A stretch of DNA of 64,000 nucleotides from Mytilus californianus (GCF_021869535.1 NW_026262690.1:89635995-89699994), one strand, 5' to 3'; shown: positions 46,161 to 58,906, numbered from the stretch's first letter. The notes: generated by a model not told the origin, from the letters alone. Translations and numbers: made by a program.

Positions 46161-49100
46161 GTAAGTGTCATTAAGTTGAGAATAAAATATACATATTGGT
46201 CAAAATAGTCCTCTAGATGATAATCTCCGTTGTTCAAACTTTTACCTCGTCTGTTTCACCAAAATTGCTGAAAATATATGGAGTGAATAAGATTAGTTTT
46301 TTGGAGTCAAAAACATTTATTAACCCCTTGACCTTTGTCATTACTGGAAGTTTATCTGCTGAAATAATGTATCATTAAGTACACAATAAATGTACATCAT
46401 TTCTGATAGACTTAATATTTTTAACGGGGGGGAGAGGGGAAGGTATTGAGTGGACAATTGCACCTCTGTATACCAAAATTAATGTGTTTGAATGACTAAT
46501 GTCATAGGCAAAATAAAGTAAAAATATAATTTTGTAAAAAAATAGAACAAATCCAAATAAGATTCACATGCTTAGAAATGCTGTCATTAAGATTTTCGTG
46601 AAATTTTCCCATTTCTGTATAGTCTTGAAAAATATGAACGACTTTTGTTTTAATTTAGAAAGAAACAAAAGAATGCTATAGCAATAAATAACTCCCCTAT
46701 TTAAGAATTGTCTATTTGAATTGCATGCAAGTTAGCCATCAGGAAGAATTCACTTAACATCGTAATAAAGATAGAGAAGTTCGGTAATGGAATAATTAAA
46801 CGTGTTCGGTTACCTGAACAAAAAAACAGGTAATAAAAGTATGCACTTTTCCCATTAAAATATCAAACTCATCAAATTTGCTCATCTTTTATAAAATTCT
46901 GTTCTACCCATCAATCTAAAAAGAAATTTATAACCAGATCAGAGGTAATGACGAGGAAAATTGTAGGGTAGGAAAACGGACGCATGCCACGCTAATAGAA
47001 ATGTGTAACGGAAAACGACCTGTCTAGTTAAACTTTGACTAACATGCTTTTAAAGGGGGGAAATGTCAGGTACAGGTGTTGACTCGGGTGATAAATCTTC
47101 AATATTTTCTATGATTGATCTTTTAATTTGACGTGAAAATTTATCGATACATAAAGCCAGGATTGAAAGAAGAAAATTAAATTTTGCTGCACCAGGTTGG
47201 TTGGACTGCATGTTATTAATTCAATATGTATTGTGAAAATTGTTTAGTTTGGTAGAAAATTTAAGATGTGTTATTAAGGAGAGGTGAAATAAATTCTTAG
47301 GTTCCGATCCTTGTTGTCTTGTATTTATCAAAACAGGAGTGCTTATTTTAATTTTGGCCATGCAAAAGGTTCAATGATTATTTTAACTGTGAAAATTATA
47401 TGTTATTTCTAGAAATAGAATAAAATTCAAAAGCAAAAAATTCAAGACCCACTCCATTTTCATATAAACTTAAATACATATATGGGAATTTTATTCTTTA
47501 TTGCCTTACCTTTTGAGAATTATTCAAAACTTATGTGATGTTAAATTGTTAATTAAGTTTTGTTATTTTATGAGATCTTTATTACTGTAAATTTCCTTGA
47601 CATTTTATGTCTCACAAATGTATTGGATATTTGTTTTTATATTTTTGTCCATTAAATGCTAAAATAAAGTAAAGCATTTCATACGGGCTTATCATAATTG
47701 TTAAAAATCAGTAGTACTGGGAACAAGAAAATTTCGTTGTTTTGTCATACCAGTTTTATTAGTAAGAATTCTGTCAAGACAAATATAAATATTTTGTAAG
47801 AAAACAATGAAGAAAATTAATCTGAATCATCATTGCCTATTGTGTGTATAAACCTTGGTCTTTATATTTTGTCAATAATAAAAATCTCATCGAGTGGAAT
47901 TATTTTTGTAATCTCCCTTTTGACAATACATATTTTATAAGCCTAATCAGATTAAAATGATAGATTCCTATCGATATTTTTTTTTCATTTATGATTAATA
48001 ACAAAATGCAAGTGAAAAAATGTCTAGTAGTATTACTACACTAGCCTTAAATATTTAATGTATTTTTGACCCCCACTTTAAAGGTGAATGGAATTGTGAG
48101 ATAGTAGCAAATATGTCCTCGCAGTCTAATCTTTATCTATTTGTACCTAATTTTTGAAAGTGAAGATGGTTCTAACTCCTAGAACTACCCAACCCCAAAC
48201 TGACAAGTATTCCACTTTTCCATAACAAATTATTTGTAGCAGAGGATTTAAATTTTTTTTTACATTTCTGTATCAATGTATTGTTGTTTATTTAACCAAA
48301 TAAGTGGGACCAGGACGATCTTGTCATCTATTTCTGTACTGTTCTGGGATTTTTTTTTACAAAAATATGTTAGGAAAATGTTATCAATAGTTCTTTTATT
48401 TAGAAAGCAAAAATAATACATTCAAATTAAAAAACAATAGGAATTTTTTATACATAAAGTACTTTTGAGGTTTATATTTTGTTCATCCTTCAGATCTCGC
48501 TATAGCTATTTACATGGTAGAATTTCAGTAAGGTGGAGCTTGTTTGCAACAAACCTGTCTGCCACTCAAGAATTTTATTTTTTAGAAATTTGTTCTCTCT
48601 CAAAAAAAATTGCAAGTTGTGAATGTGTTCCCTATATAAGTATCTTCCATCTATGGTATATATTGCCTTTCCCAGTGGTTGAATTTTAAGTTATATTCTT
48701 ACGTCATATATTTTTTTTTAAAATTCAGTCACCTAGAAAAAAATGGATAATTGAGACTAAAAATATTGATTGGAATTTCAATTGACCACCATTATGGCAA
48801 ATTAAAAAAATCAATTTCAAATCTATAATTATTTTAGTAACAGATCGAAATTAATTAATGTTTAAATATAGATTTTGTCTACTGGATGCATCCTTTTTTG
48901 TTTAACTTCATGTATCGATCCCAGACTATCAACCTTTAAAAATTGACAATTATAGAGGTCACTTTGGTAAACTATCACACTAACTATTGTTTCTCGACCT
49001 GAAAAATTATTATTCAACTTCCTTTCTGCATTAACCGCTGTGAATTTCAATCCCGTTACAGTTAAAATGAATGTAGTTGGTTTCACACTTACTTGTTCGT

Positions 49101-49371
49101 TGTCTATTTGCCGATAGTTTCTATTAATGAGCTAATGGAATTTTGATGAAAAGACAAAATTAAGGGTGTTTATGATGACTGATGTCTCCATATCTCAATG
49201 ATTTAATGGAATCATGTTTTTCTACGACGTCAATACAACTGAATGAACCTAAATATCATAGGTAATGGTTTTTAGATGAAAGAATCGCTTCTTCACGTAG
49301 GATGCCTATTGAAAATCACTGACTGAAAACAACTAGTGCGATGTTTTATCAGGGAACTGAAACAATTTCAG

Positions 49372-49478
49372 CGCATCTTTTTATTCTTCAATTAACTTGT
49401 CTACTGCATCAGAATTGAAAGACTTGTACGGTCACAAAAGTGGAAGTAACGGGGGCCGTCTATACATTAAAATAACAG
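49372..49478 (+). other. Speculative alternative exon in the last intron
   Basis: A 107-nt interval after AACAATTTCAG and before the donor-like AACAG|GTAAAATG. Spliced from 46160 it stays open for 35 codons (Ala-Ser-Phe-Tyr start, YGHKSGSNGGRLYIKI near the end). It would then put the last exon in a frame ending at TAA after about 11 residues, without the CaaX box. A shorter version from 49413 (acceptor GCATCAG) would instead hit an in-frame TAA after about 12 codons. The segment is richer in G and C than the surrounding intron. An open frame of this length can occur by chance and no homology was recognised. Confidence 0.12.
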
Positions 49479-50479
49479 GTAAAATGAATGTTTTCTTTCA
49501 CAGACGCTACGATAATGGAGGGCTATTCTTCCTTCATTTCCCTTTCAGTTCAATATTTCTAACATTTAACTGCTTGGGTTGATGTTTGTGAATGCCTCAT
49601 TTGGTCCGATTACAGTGATTGCAGTTCTATTCTGCATGGTCCTAAGATCTTTACATCTGTGGATGTTTATTAGAGATGTGACATCTGGGTTTGTAGCTTG
49701 TCCCCTGTTATTAATATTTTTCGTTTGATTTTACCTTATTTTATTAATGTATCTGGCACTGCTGCCATACATGTATTAGAATATATTATTATAAGAACCA
49801 GTTAATGTTTTAAAGTGCATATGATCAGAGTAACATGCTGACCAATTTTTATAAAAAAAAAAAAGAATGAAGTCAATTATGTTTAATGTTCATGCAATTT
49901 TGATGACTGTTATCATGTTTTTTTAATGGTGAAATTTTCATGAAAATCAAATAGAAATAATTTCAATATACAAATGACTGTGGAAATACTTATATACTTA
50001 TATGGAAAGATATGTTCAGTAAAAATGAGATAACAATCCAACAACATTAAACCAAAGTCATATACCCAGTAAACAGTTTTGACTTGTCACTTGTTTCCAA
50101 TCTTTGCATTGTATTGCTGTACATTTTTATTTATTTGTTTTTAGATAATAAATAACTGAAAATACTATGACCAACAATATGACATTACAAGTTTTAATTC
50201 CTTTATCTGTTAAATCCTTTAAATTTACAGTTAATTCCTATTAAAACCTGTAAGACAACAGGACATATGTATCTTTAAGCAGGAAACTTATTAAACGTCT
50301 GGAGGACTTCAGTCTCCCAAATATTGTAAAATCATCAAATTCCACTTAAAAGATGTAATCAAGTAATAATGAATAAATATCATTTTATTGTTTCCAAATT
50401 ATAAGTATGTATGACAGGATGAGATGTAGTGATATGTCATTGAAACAGGAACCTTATGACATACAGTTTTCAATGAAAG

Positions 50480-50793
50480 ACAGGTGTCAGAACACTAGTC
50501 AAGCATTTAAGAGTCCAAAAAAAAATTGTAAAAAATATTAACACAGACTATTAGAGGTCTGCCTTCAACAACATTTTATCAAAATAACAAACAAAAATTA
50601 AGATATAACATAAGACAACCAACCAACAACTAGTGGACATGTGTCTTTACACTAGTCAAGCATTTAATCCAGAGTCTAAAAAAATTGTAAAAAATATTAA
50701 CAGAGAATATCAAAGATCTAACTTCAACAATGTTTTCTCCGAATAACAAACAAGAATCAAGATACTATACAGGCCAACAAACCAACCACTAGT
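50480..50793. repeat. 157-bp tandem duplication, two diverged copies
   Basis: ACACTAGTCAAGCATTTAA occurs at 50492 and 50649, each followed by AATTGTAAAAAATATTAACA, TTCAACAAxxTTTT, AATAACAAACAAxAATxAAG and CCAACCA(A)CTAGTG. Period is 157 bp. Confidence 0.85.
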
Positions 50794-51658
50794 GCTTGAT
50801 TTTGCGCAAATTATGAAAATCCTGCCTTAAATCATGTCCAAATAAAGAAATACACTCATCATAGATACATTCAGCTTATTTTGTTCCAGCTACATTGACA
50901 ATTGACGTTATATTAAATTTTTCTTGAATATGTCGGAAGGTTTTTTTCTTCAAATCCTTAGCTTGTAGCCATCTACAATAATTTGATGAATAACAATTGT
51001 TATTTGTACATTAATAGTAGAAAGGTGTTATAATTGATAGTGTTCAGCATCATTACACAAAGTGACCAAATGATGTTTTTATATGTTTTCTGATTTGATT
51101 AATTCTATTGAAGTGACCACAGGTAATGAATTATGATGATATTCATTGTCACTGAGGTTAATTACATTCATGAAAAGGAAAATACTCTGTTTTGTTAATC
51201 ATATTTTTTTTTTAATGTTTACCTGTATTAGTTTTTTTCTGACAAATTGAACTCATATCCAGGGAAATTTTTTTTTTGTTATATATATATATATATTTCT
51301 ATTTTGTTGAGGGAGTTTTGTCTCATTGACATTTTCCTTCCATAAAAAAAATCTTATTTTATTCACAACGGGACAAAGATGAACCTTCATAGAACTTTTG
51401 AGTGATCCAAAATTCAAGATGGCTGCTAATGCAGAGGATAGTATTCTGTTGGAAAGACAAGTTAACTGCTTATTCTGTAAAACCTATTGTAAAAAATCCT
51501 CTTCAAATGATTTAATTACATTATTTAATCATATTTTTAATTGATGGTTGCAATTTGGAATCCACAAGATGGCAATCCAAAAAAATTTAAATTCAAATTT
51601 CATGAACTTTTTTTTTTTACAACAACCAAATTATACCAAAATATTGTTTTATTTTTAG

Positions 51659-51743
51659 AATTGAAGAAGAAGAACAGCTTGATAGAAAGATAAGTGAAGG
51701 GAAACTGTTAAAACAAGACAAGAAAGAATGTTCTATACAGTGA
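51659..51743 (+). CDS. EHBP1: EHBP1-like protein, terminal coding exon with CaaX box
   Basis: This exon follows TTTTATTTTTAG. It completes the Ala codon from 46160, adds 27 codons and ends at TGA (51741-51743). It reads I-E-E-E-E-Q-L-D-R-K and then KISEGKLLKQDKKECSIQ. The last four residues, C-S-I-Q, form a CaaX prenylation box; Gln at the last position favours farnesyl transfer in the general CaaX rule. Vertebrate EHBP1 and EHBP1L1 also end in CaaX boxes after a similar Lys-rich stretch, so position and chemistry fit. Prenylation would help place the Rab-binding domain at recycling-endosome membranes. In total about 90 residues of the protein are encoded in the window. The bMERB end is complete and undamaged. 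Confidence 0.95.
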
Positions 51744-52796
51744 AAATCTGGTACCTCTTTGTTGTCTGGGAACCAGACTGATTATGTTCCTTTGAACATT
51801 GGGAGGTCAGATGTCAACTCTACAGATTCAGAATAACAATGTGTATCCAAGAACCTCATGTGTTGCTATGTGTTCAGATCATGGCTTTAAGTCAGCTTAA
51901 AGTTTACACAATCATAACTCTGTTGTAAAACCAATGCACATGTAGATTGGTTCATAAGGAATGAACTGTGCTTTGCAACCAAATGCTATACATGTATCAA
52001 AGCACTTTTAAAATACACACTTCACAAGACAATTACAACATGTGTATTATTTTCAGATACGAACTTGCTTTTTTTTATTAGCCATTTAGTGGTGTTATTT
52101 AACTATTACTTAGATTCAGTCAAACTGGAAGATATATATTTAAATACATTTAATTATTTTTCCCCTATTTATTGAGACACAAGGTATTTATTTATAGACA
52201 TGATATTTGCAAATTTTAACCCAGAAATGCAGTAAATGTGTTACTGTTTCATAAGTATGAATTGTCAGTAAGAATATATAAACTGATTTTCACATGTTTA
52301 TTTCGCTTTTAACTTCTAAACTGCACTATTTTTGGGACAAACTACAAGAAAGAATATTAAGCTTAACAACTAGTTGAAAATTTACAGAACTGCAGTTATG
52401 AGATTAGAATAGACCAATGTGCATGTTGTTAACTGGTAGAAAAAAATTTTTTTTTACATTAGGTGTTATTAATAAATCTTTAAAGAAAGATACTATTCTT
52501 AAAATGTCTTGTTTTTTATCCATACAGAGCTATAAATATACTTTAATGTACAGAAATGTAGACTTGGTTTCATAATTGATTAAAGCTGGAAAGAATAATT
52601 ACAAATTGGTAACTAAAATACAAACAGAATTACAAACCTTATTGAAGACAGTGTGAAAAAGCACTTCATGTTTCTGTTTTTCCTGATGCTACATTTATAA
52701 ATGAATTAAAAGTTCACCATCTTGTCTATAAAACTGATACCATGATTTGAACAGAACCTGTAAGACCAAAATTACCTTGTTTTATTTTATTTATTT

Positions 52797-52820
52797 ATTT
52801 TTTTTTTGGGGGGGGGGGGG
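52797..52820. repeat. T-run/G13 homopolymer junction
   Basis: A run of T leads into thirteen G (52808-52820). The 63-codon frame over it is spurious. Confidence 0.95.
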
Positions 52821-54570
52821 TTCATACCTGAATTATTGTTAGTGTTTAACAGTACTTCATCAATTTTGACTATATTGTGTTGGCTAGTTTTTATTGGTGG
52901 AGAATATCTGAAGGAACCACTGACCTTTGGCAGTAAAAGTAGCAATCCTAGTCAATTAAGATGGAATTGGAATTCATTTTGCCACAAGCTGGGTTAACAG
53001 ACCAATAATTACTGTAGATGAACTGCTTAGACCACTCTGCCACCAAGGCCCCCTACCTGAAGTGACAAGCCCCTTGTATGTATTACATGTTTCTGATATT
53101 TTCTTGTGTTCACCACTTTGGTCCATTTGTTTCATGGACTTAAATTAAAATCTTAAGTCATTTTAGTACAATTATAATAGTAATAGATTTTCAACTATTC
53201 TTTTAGAGAAAAAAAAGGCAGAAAAAGAAATCAAATGTCTAGAAAAAGTATACAATATGGAATTCAAAAGCTCATAAAGCTTAGAAGTCTGTAAGGATGG
53301 CAGTTGCGTTTTATTTAAGGCATGTATAATTTGTCTTATGTCCACAAAATCAATTTTAACAGATTTTTTTTTTCTCTCCAATTATAATAATAAAAACCGT
53401 ATTATTCAATTTATCAATATATTTATGATATAAAGATTAAAAAACCCTTACATTATATTGAGAAGTCAGATTTTTTTACCAAGAGAAATTCCACATTATC
53501 TGTTCCTATGTAGCAAAATGTTGCTGTGTCCCTTTGCTCTACATGTAATTGTCATTGGATTGCACCAACATGTACTGGCAGTTCATCTAGTCATGTACAT
53601 GTAATTAAGAAGGTGTTAATAGACATAAAAACTTTCTTTTTTTTAATTTCTGGGGTGGGTTTTTTCACAATCACATGCAAACATAATAAATCTATAACAC
53701 CTGTGTTTATTTCTACTTGAAGTAGCAGATAATAAATAAAAAAGAAAGTGAGAGCATATTTTTAAACAAATATGAAGTCAATATTGCATACTTCAGTATA
53801 GGGTTTTGGTCATATAGCTACAAGTGCTCTTATATAGAAATGATTTATAAGTTTCATATTGTATGTAGGTTTTGTAGCAGAAAATATCAGAGTTAAATTT
53901 TCCAATCTGGAGGATATCCTTCCCTTCCATGAAAATATAAATAATATGAAGTTTATAAAAACAATCTTGAGCCTTGTTTTGAGGGATATCTGATTTCTCA
54001 TATTGCAAACTTTTAAATCGACAATCAATGAAAATGATGTTTTAATATTTTATATAACTTAAAATAAATTTGGATATTTAGTATCCTTAGAAATTGTAAT
54101 ATTCATTATAAAAAAATATGAAAACAGCAAACACAAACAGTGATCTTAAAAGAGTTATTTCCCTTGAAATAACATATACAAACTTCTGTACAACTTTAAT
54201 ATGTGTAGTAGATTCAAAAGCCATAGTCGGGTTTTGCAATTATGTGATGATCTTGACTATCTTCTGATGATTACTTGATTACCTAGAGCATTTTTGATTC
54301 ATGATTAATTAAAGTCATAGTTAAACAGAAAAGCAAATACAGTTTTTGATTTCCCATTTTATCCTAGAAACCCCCATGCATGGGCCTCATTCAGGTCTCT
54401 AACTGAAACTTCTTACTCCAGGCATGCATTCAAATCAAGCTGCCATTTATAAGTACAAAAAATATCTTCAATTTTCAAAAATTTTTCTTCTAATAATTTT
54501 TACTTTCAGTAAGTATAAAAACAAAATATCAATACAGGATCATTATATAAACAAACGTTATTCACACAAT

Positions 54571-54892
54571 TCGATATAGGTGTCTTCTTTAACACTACCT
54601 AGAAAACAATGAAAAAAAAAAAAATTCTGACATCAATGAAAGACCTGACTTTTTTACGTTAATAGTTATATAAAAATTTACTAGTAGGTATGTAAATATA
54701 AATTTCATGACTGAAATGAATATCTTCGATATAGGTGTCTATTGAGAAAATATTAAGCCCGTCAAGAAATAAAAAACCCAGAAATTCTGACGTCAATGAC
54801 AGACTGACTTTATTACGTGAATAGTTATATAAAAATTTCCTAGTAGTTATGTAAATGTAAATTTCATGAATGAAATGAATATCTTACATCTT
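54571..54892. repeat. 155-bp tandem duplication, two copies
   Basis: TTCGATATAGGTGTCT begins at 54570 and 54725. Both copies share AATTCTGACxTCAATGAxAG, GTTATATAAAAATTTxCTAG and AATTTCATGAxTGAAATGAA. Confidence 0.85.
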
Positions 54893-54951
54893 TGTCATTT
54901 GAACTCTGGTAGTGAGTTGTCTCATTGGCAATCATACTACACCTTATTTTC
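54889..54951 (-). repeat. Dispersed repeat family A, partial inverted copy
   Basis: GTGAGTTGTCTCATTGGCAA followed by TCATACTACACCTTATTTT. Confidence 0.65.
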
Positions 54952-55039
54952 AGACATGAATGAAATGAATATGATATTGTGTAAATGTCGTGATACAAGA
55001 TTGTAGGAGAGGTTGTGCTTTGGGGTTTTTAACCTCTTA

Positions 55040-55430
55040 TACTTACTTGTGTTTGTTATTTTTATTTTTAGTTCATAATACCAGTTTCATATTTAAGATG
55101 CAGATTTCTTATTTTTACATCTGACATGTTTAGGGTGGGTGGAATATGGGTGGAATACAGCATTAGACTCATAGATGATTAAAAAAGTTTTTTGGTTTTC
55201 TGTAAATTGCTTTGGAATGTAACATAGACTTATAGATAATTGAAGAAAATTTTTTCTGCATAATGATTTTTGGGGTGATTTTTCCTTCTTTTACTTGCAT
55301 GTGTTTGGTAATGTTATCTTTAGTTCATATCATCAGTTTCATATTTAAGACACAATTTTTTTTATTTTTCATCCAACATGTTGAGGGTGGGTAGAATATA
55401 GCATCAGACTTACAGATGATATTTAATTGA
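55040..55430. repeat. ~250-bp direct duplication, partly eroded
   Basis: ACTTGxxTGTGTTTGxTAxT, TTTAGTTCATAxxACCAGTT-type, TTCATATTTAAGA, then a GTTxAGGGTGGGT-AATAxAGCAT segment occur near 55046-55170 and again near 55298-55415. Confidence 0.7.
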
Positions 55431-57306
55431 CTTTTTTCAATAAAAATTTTTTTTTTTGTGAGCGTACAGTAACTAAGTTTTCATTGGTTTACTGTAAATT
55501 GCTTTTGAGATCTTTCATACATCTTTTAATTGATAATTTACATGCAAATTTTGTTATTTTCACTTCCCTCACAATTTTATATGACCATTGAAATTAATTT
55601 AGATCATATTCATGGTCTTTATTGAAGGTGATCTTTGTTTTTTAAGATTTACATGTATTTTCTTTCTTATTCGTTTTCACAAAAAGGCCGTAAATTATTT
55701 GAAAAAAAATGTTGCAAAATTTAGCTGTGATGAAATGAAGTGAATTACATTGATAAATATTCAGTGATGAAGATGAAATAAATATATTATCATATAAATG
55801 ATTTGCGTCAAAAGAAATCAAAACTGTCAAAATTACTCAATTAAACTATCTATTCCCAAGATGGAAGCAGTCATTATTTGTGTCAGTGATGATTATTAAG
55901 AATTCTTAATCTTTACAATGTTTTTTTTTTTTAAAGAAATTTTGACCCCAATTCAGTGCATTTGTCTGAAAGTTTGAAATTAATCCTCTGTATCCCAGAG
56001 AAAGTTTCAATTTTTAAATCATAAGGGTACATCATTACCATTTTGTTTTATATTTTTAAGCCCCACCCACTGATGTTCGCCAAAGTACATAGATTTTTAA
56101 ACTTAACACTATTTGCTTTTCCATTGTCGCTGTATTTTAGATGTAAAGTTTCAATTTAAATATATGAAAGATCAGACTAAAGTTTAATGATTCTGTTTCA
56201 ATCAGTACACATGCCAGAAGCTGAAAAAGAAGCAAACAGGAAAAATGAAAAAAACGTGCAAGTTGATTTCACATCTGACTTCAAACTATCTCTTTACAAT
56301 AAAAGTATAAATATCTCAGACAAAAATAATATTTGTGTTTAGAGTTTGGCATAGTTCTTTGCCTCATAATTCCTAGGTACTTTAAGTTTTTATTTGCACT
56401 TTTGGTAGTGAATCCTGAAAACGCTGCAGGTATCCTTATATACTCAAGGTATAAATATTGAGCAAACAAACAAATAAAGATTCCTGCCTACTTGCCTACT
56501 TTATATTTTTTTTGTGGCCAAAATTTTGAGTTCTTTAGTACATTTTTTTATTGCCTGGCCTACCCTTAATTTATGTAGAGGCCTCCTCTTTTTGAAAGTA
56601 CATAATACGCCAGTGATGAGAGCAATTGAATGGAAAAGAGACTTGAAATAAAGAGATAGGGATAAATAAGTACAATACAATTAGTCAAACCATGTCAATT
56701 GTTAAGAATGTTTTCCTTTTGTTGACACAGTTGTGGTTTGTAAGATTACGTAAAACAATTGAAGGGAATTAATCCATCCATGTATGTCAGTAGGTCTTCA
56801 TCCCTTTCCTTTTTTACTTCCAAATTATTTTGTACTTTTAGTTTACTGTTGGTGCAGTCAAAATTGTATTGGCCATAGATATACCTGTAATAAGACAATC
56901 TATGACCATTTAAAAGGGAATAACATATGTATGACATCATGTCTAAAAATATGACTACATGTCGAAAATTCAAAGTTTGGATATAAATCACAGACAGGCA
57001 TCAAATTTCTAAGCCTTGTACAAATAATTTTGAATTTTCTGAAGCAAAGTATAGCATTTCTGCATTTCTGGTACTCTTATCGTTTGTTGTTTTGTTACTA
57101 ATGATATTCTGTTATGTTTAAAAATCATTTCCAAGAAATTAGTTTCAGAACAAAAAAGGAAAAGATATGGTAATTTGCATTTCAATTGTGTTTTTAAGCA
57201 GACTGTAATTGCACATGAATAATATAATAGACCTATCATTTGAAATGAACAGGTAAGGTAGACAGTGTTTTATTATGTTGTGCAGAGAAAAAAAAGCTAG
57301 TTTTCT

Positions 57307-57323
57307 GGGGGGGGGGGGGGGGG
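57307..57323. repeat. Poly(G)17 tract
   Basis: Seventeen uninterrupted G, able in principle to form a G-quadruplex. Confidence 0.95.
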
Positions 57324-57712
57324 ATGTGTATGCATGTTATATTTATTTTCATGAGTAGTCTGAGTTAACTGTTTTTTTTTCTCTCAAAGAAACTCATGCA
57401 TTCATCAATTTGGGATGAATATGTTACACAGTAGACATATTCTTAGAGTAACAGTTACCCTTGATTATTTATTAAATTTGATCAAACCAATGAAATATTC
57501 TTTTTCATAGACTGCTACATTGAATGCCTTGAACTATTAATGGTATGTTTTTGAATATCTTGTTGTATATTATAGTGGTATTGTGATTTTTCTGTTACAT
57601 GGTGCTTTTTAATCACATTTGTATGCTGTGCCATTTTGTATGACATTGTTACATATTTATGTTGTTAATGTCATGTTATAAGAATAAATATGATGAAATG
57701 TATACTTAGCAC

Positions 57713-57812
57713 TTTTTGCCAGGGTTTCAGACGTTAATGAATTAGCTGTTTTTGCCATGGTTTCAGACGTTAATAAATTAGCAGTTTTCGGCATGGTTTC
57801 AGAGGTTAATGA
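57713..57812. repeat. 36-bp tandem repeat, three copies
   Basis: GCCAGGGTTTCAGACGTTAA and TGAATTAGCTGTTTTT recur with a 36-bp period; the third copy is truncated. It starts about 25 bp after the AATAAA at 57683. Confidence 0.9.
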
Positions 57813-57954
57813 TTGTTATTGACCTTTTAAGTTCATAAAAATATATCCTTCTTTTTAAAAGAAAGATAATCTCTTTTAGATTATCTAATGTGATCTTAAG
57901 GTTACAGTCGGTAAAAAGAAACCCTACAAAGATACATTTTTCTGAATTTTTCCA

Positions 57955-58197
57955 GTCTTTGCTAACATTCCAAAATGCTGAATGCTTAGCACAGGTGCTA
58001 GGGGCCGTCTTAAACTTGCAGTGAAGTGAGAGGTGGTTTTTTTTTTGTTGTTGCTCCGTGTTGGAGGCCTAACTGTGACTTTGAGATGAAGAACAGCAAT
58101 AAAAGCGCTGTCCCTTGCCATTTGTGTGTTTTTGCTGTGCATGTACTGATTTTGTGTAAAGGGTGGATACCCCATATTCTTTGTTTTTTTCTATTAG
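57955..58197 (-). repeat. Dispersed repeat family B, inverted full copy
   Basis: Reads, inverted relative to 1711-1893, GTGCTAGGGGCCGTCTTAAA, CTTGCAGTGAAGTGAGAGG, GGAGGCCTAACTGTGACTTT, GAGATGAAGAACAGCAATAA and CTGATTTTGTGTAAAGGGTG, GATACCCCATA. The frames on both strands across it are not conserved between copies. Confidence 0.8.
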
Positions 58198-58620
58198 CGA
58201 AAAAGCAGCAAATACAAGTTTAAAATTATTTCGGTTAACTGGGTATAGGATTGAACCCCCATCAGTATGCAACTGAAAATTTTTCAAATCCCTTCAATAT
58301 TAAGGGGGAAATAACCCATGATGGTTTACTGGCATTACAGTAACAAAGAAGTAATATTTAGTAGATAATTAGCCATGTGACAAGTTTGTCAGGTAGGCTA
58401 AACAACAATAAGAAAGCATCACAAGCAAGTCAAAATAGAAACAAAATGGTGTAAAATAAGATTACAACTCCCTCAAGCTAACCTTAGACAGTTGAGGTTG
58501 AGCAATTATTTCAATTACTCAAAACCTTCCTATTGTATATAAACATTCCATAAAAAAAACAACTGCAAAAATTTGCTCAGTAGAGCTGAAAACAATAATA
58601 ATACATTTTACCATAACAAC

Positions 58621-58906
58621 AAGAATGTGTCCATAGTACACGGATGCCCCACTTGCACTATCATTTTCTATGTTCTGTGGACCGTGAAATTGGGGTCAAA
58701 ACTCTAATTTGGCATTAAAATTAGAAGATCATATCATTGAGAACATGTGTACTAAGTTTCAAGTTGATTGGACTTCAACTTCATCAAAAACTACCTTGAC
58801 CAAAAAATTTATCCTGAAGCGGGACAGACAGACGAAAGAACGAACGAACAGACGCACAGACCGAAAAACATAATGCCCCTCTACTATCTTAGGTGGGGCA
58901 TAAAAA
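58621..58906 (+). mobile_element. Pearl-like short element
   Basis: Starts AAGAATGTGTCCATAGTACA and CGGATGCCCCACTTGCAC. The middle has TTCTATGTTCTGTGGACCGT and CTAAGTTTCAAGTTGATTGG. It ends with a GACA/GAAC short-motif run (58827-58860), then ATAATGCCCCT and AGGTGGGGCATAAAAA, so ATGCCCC near the start pairs with GGGGCAT at the end. Similar ends occur at 21690-21775 and 22329-23897. The 60-codon frame over the right end is spurious. Confidence 0.65.

Larger units (their letters stand above)
46161..51658 (+). other. 5.5-kb last intron of the EHBP1-like gene
   Basis: Starts GTAAGTGTCA and ends TTGTTTTATTTTTAG. It splits an Ala codon after its second base. Contents: a speculative alternative exon (49372-49478), a 157-bp duplication (50480-50793), and a short (AT)n run at 51281-51296. 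The segment 46700-47300 is less AT-rich than average; otherwise nothing is recognised. Confidence 0.9.
51744..57710 (+). other. 3' UTR and downstream sequence of the EHBP1-like gene
   Basis: No coding sequence follows the TGA at 51743. AATAAA signals suited to the + strand occur at 52471, as an overlapping pair at 53731-53740 (followed by A-rich then GTGAG sequence) and at 57683. Which is used is unknown; a UTR reaching 57.7 kb would be about 6 kb. Local repeats are listed separately. Otherwise 52000-54500 and 55900-57300 show no gene. Confidence 0.5.
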
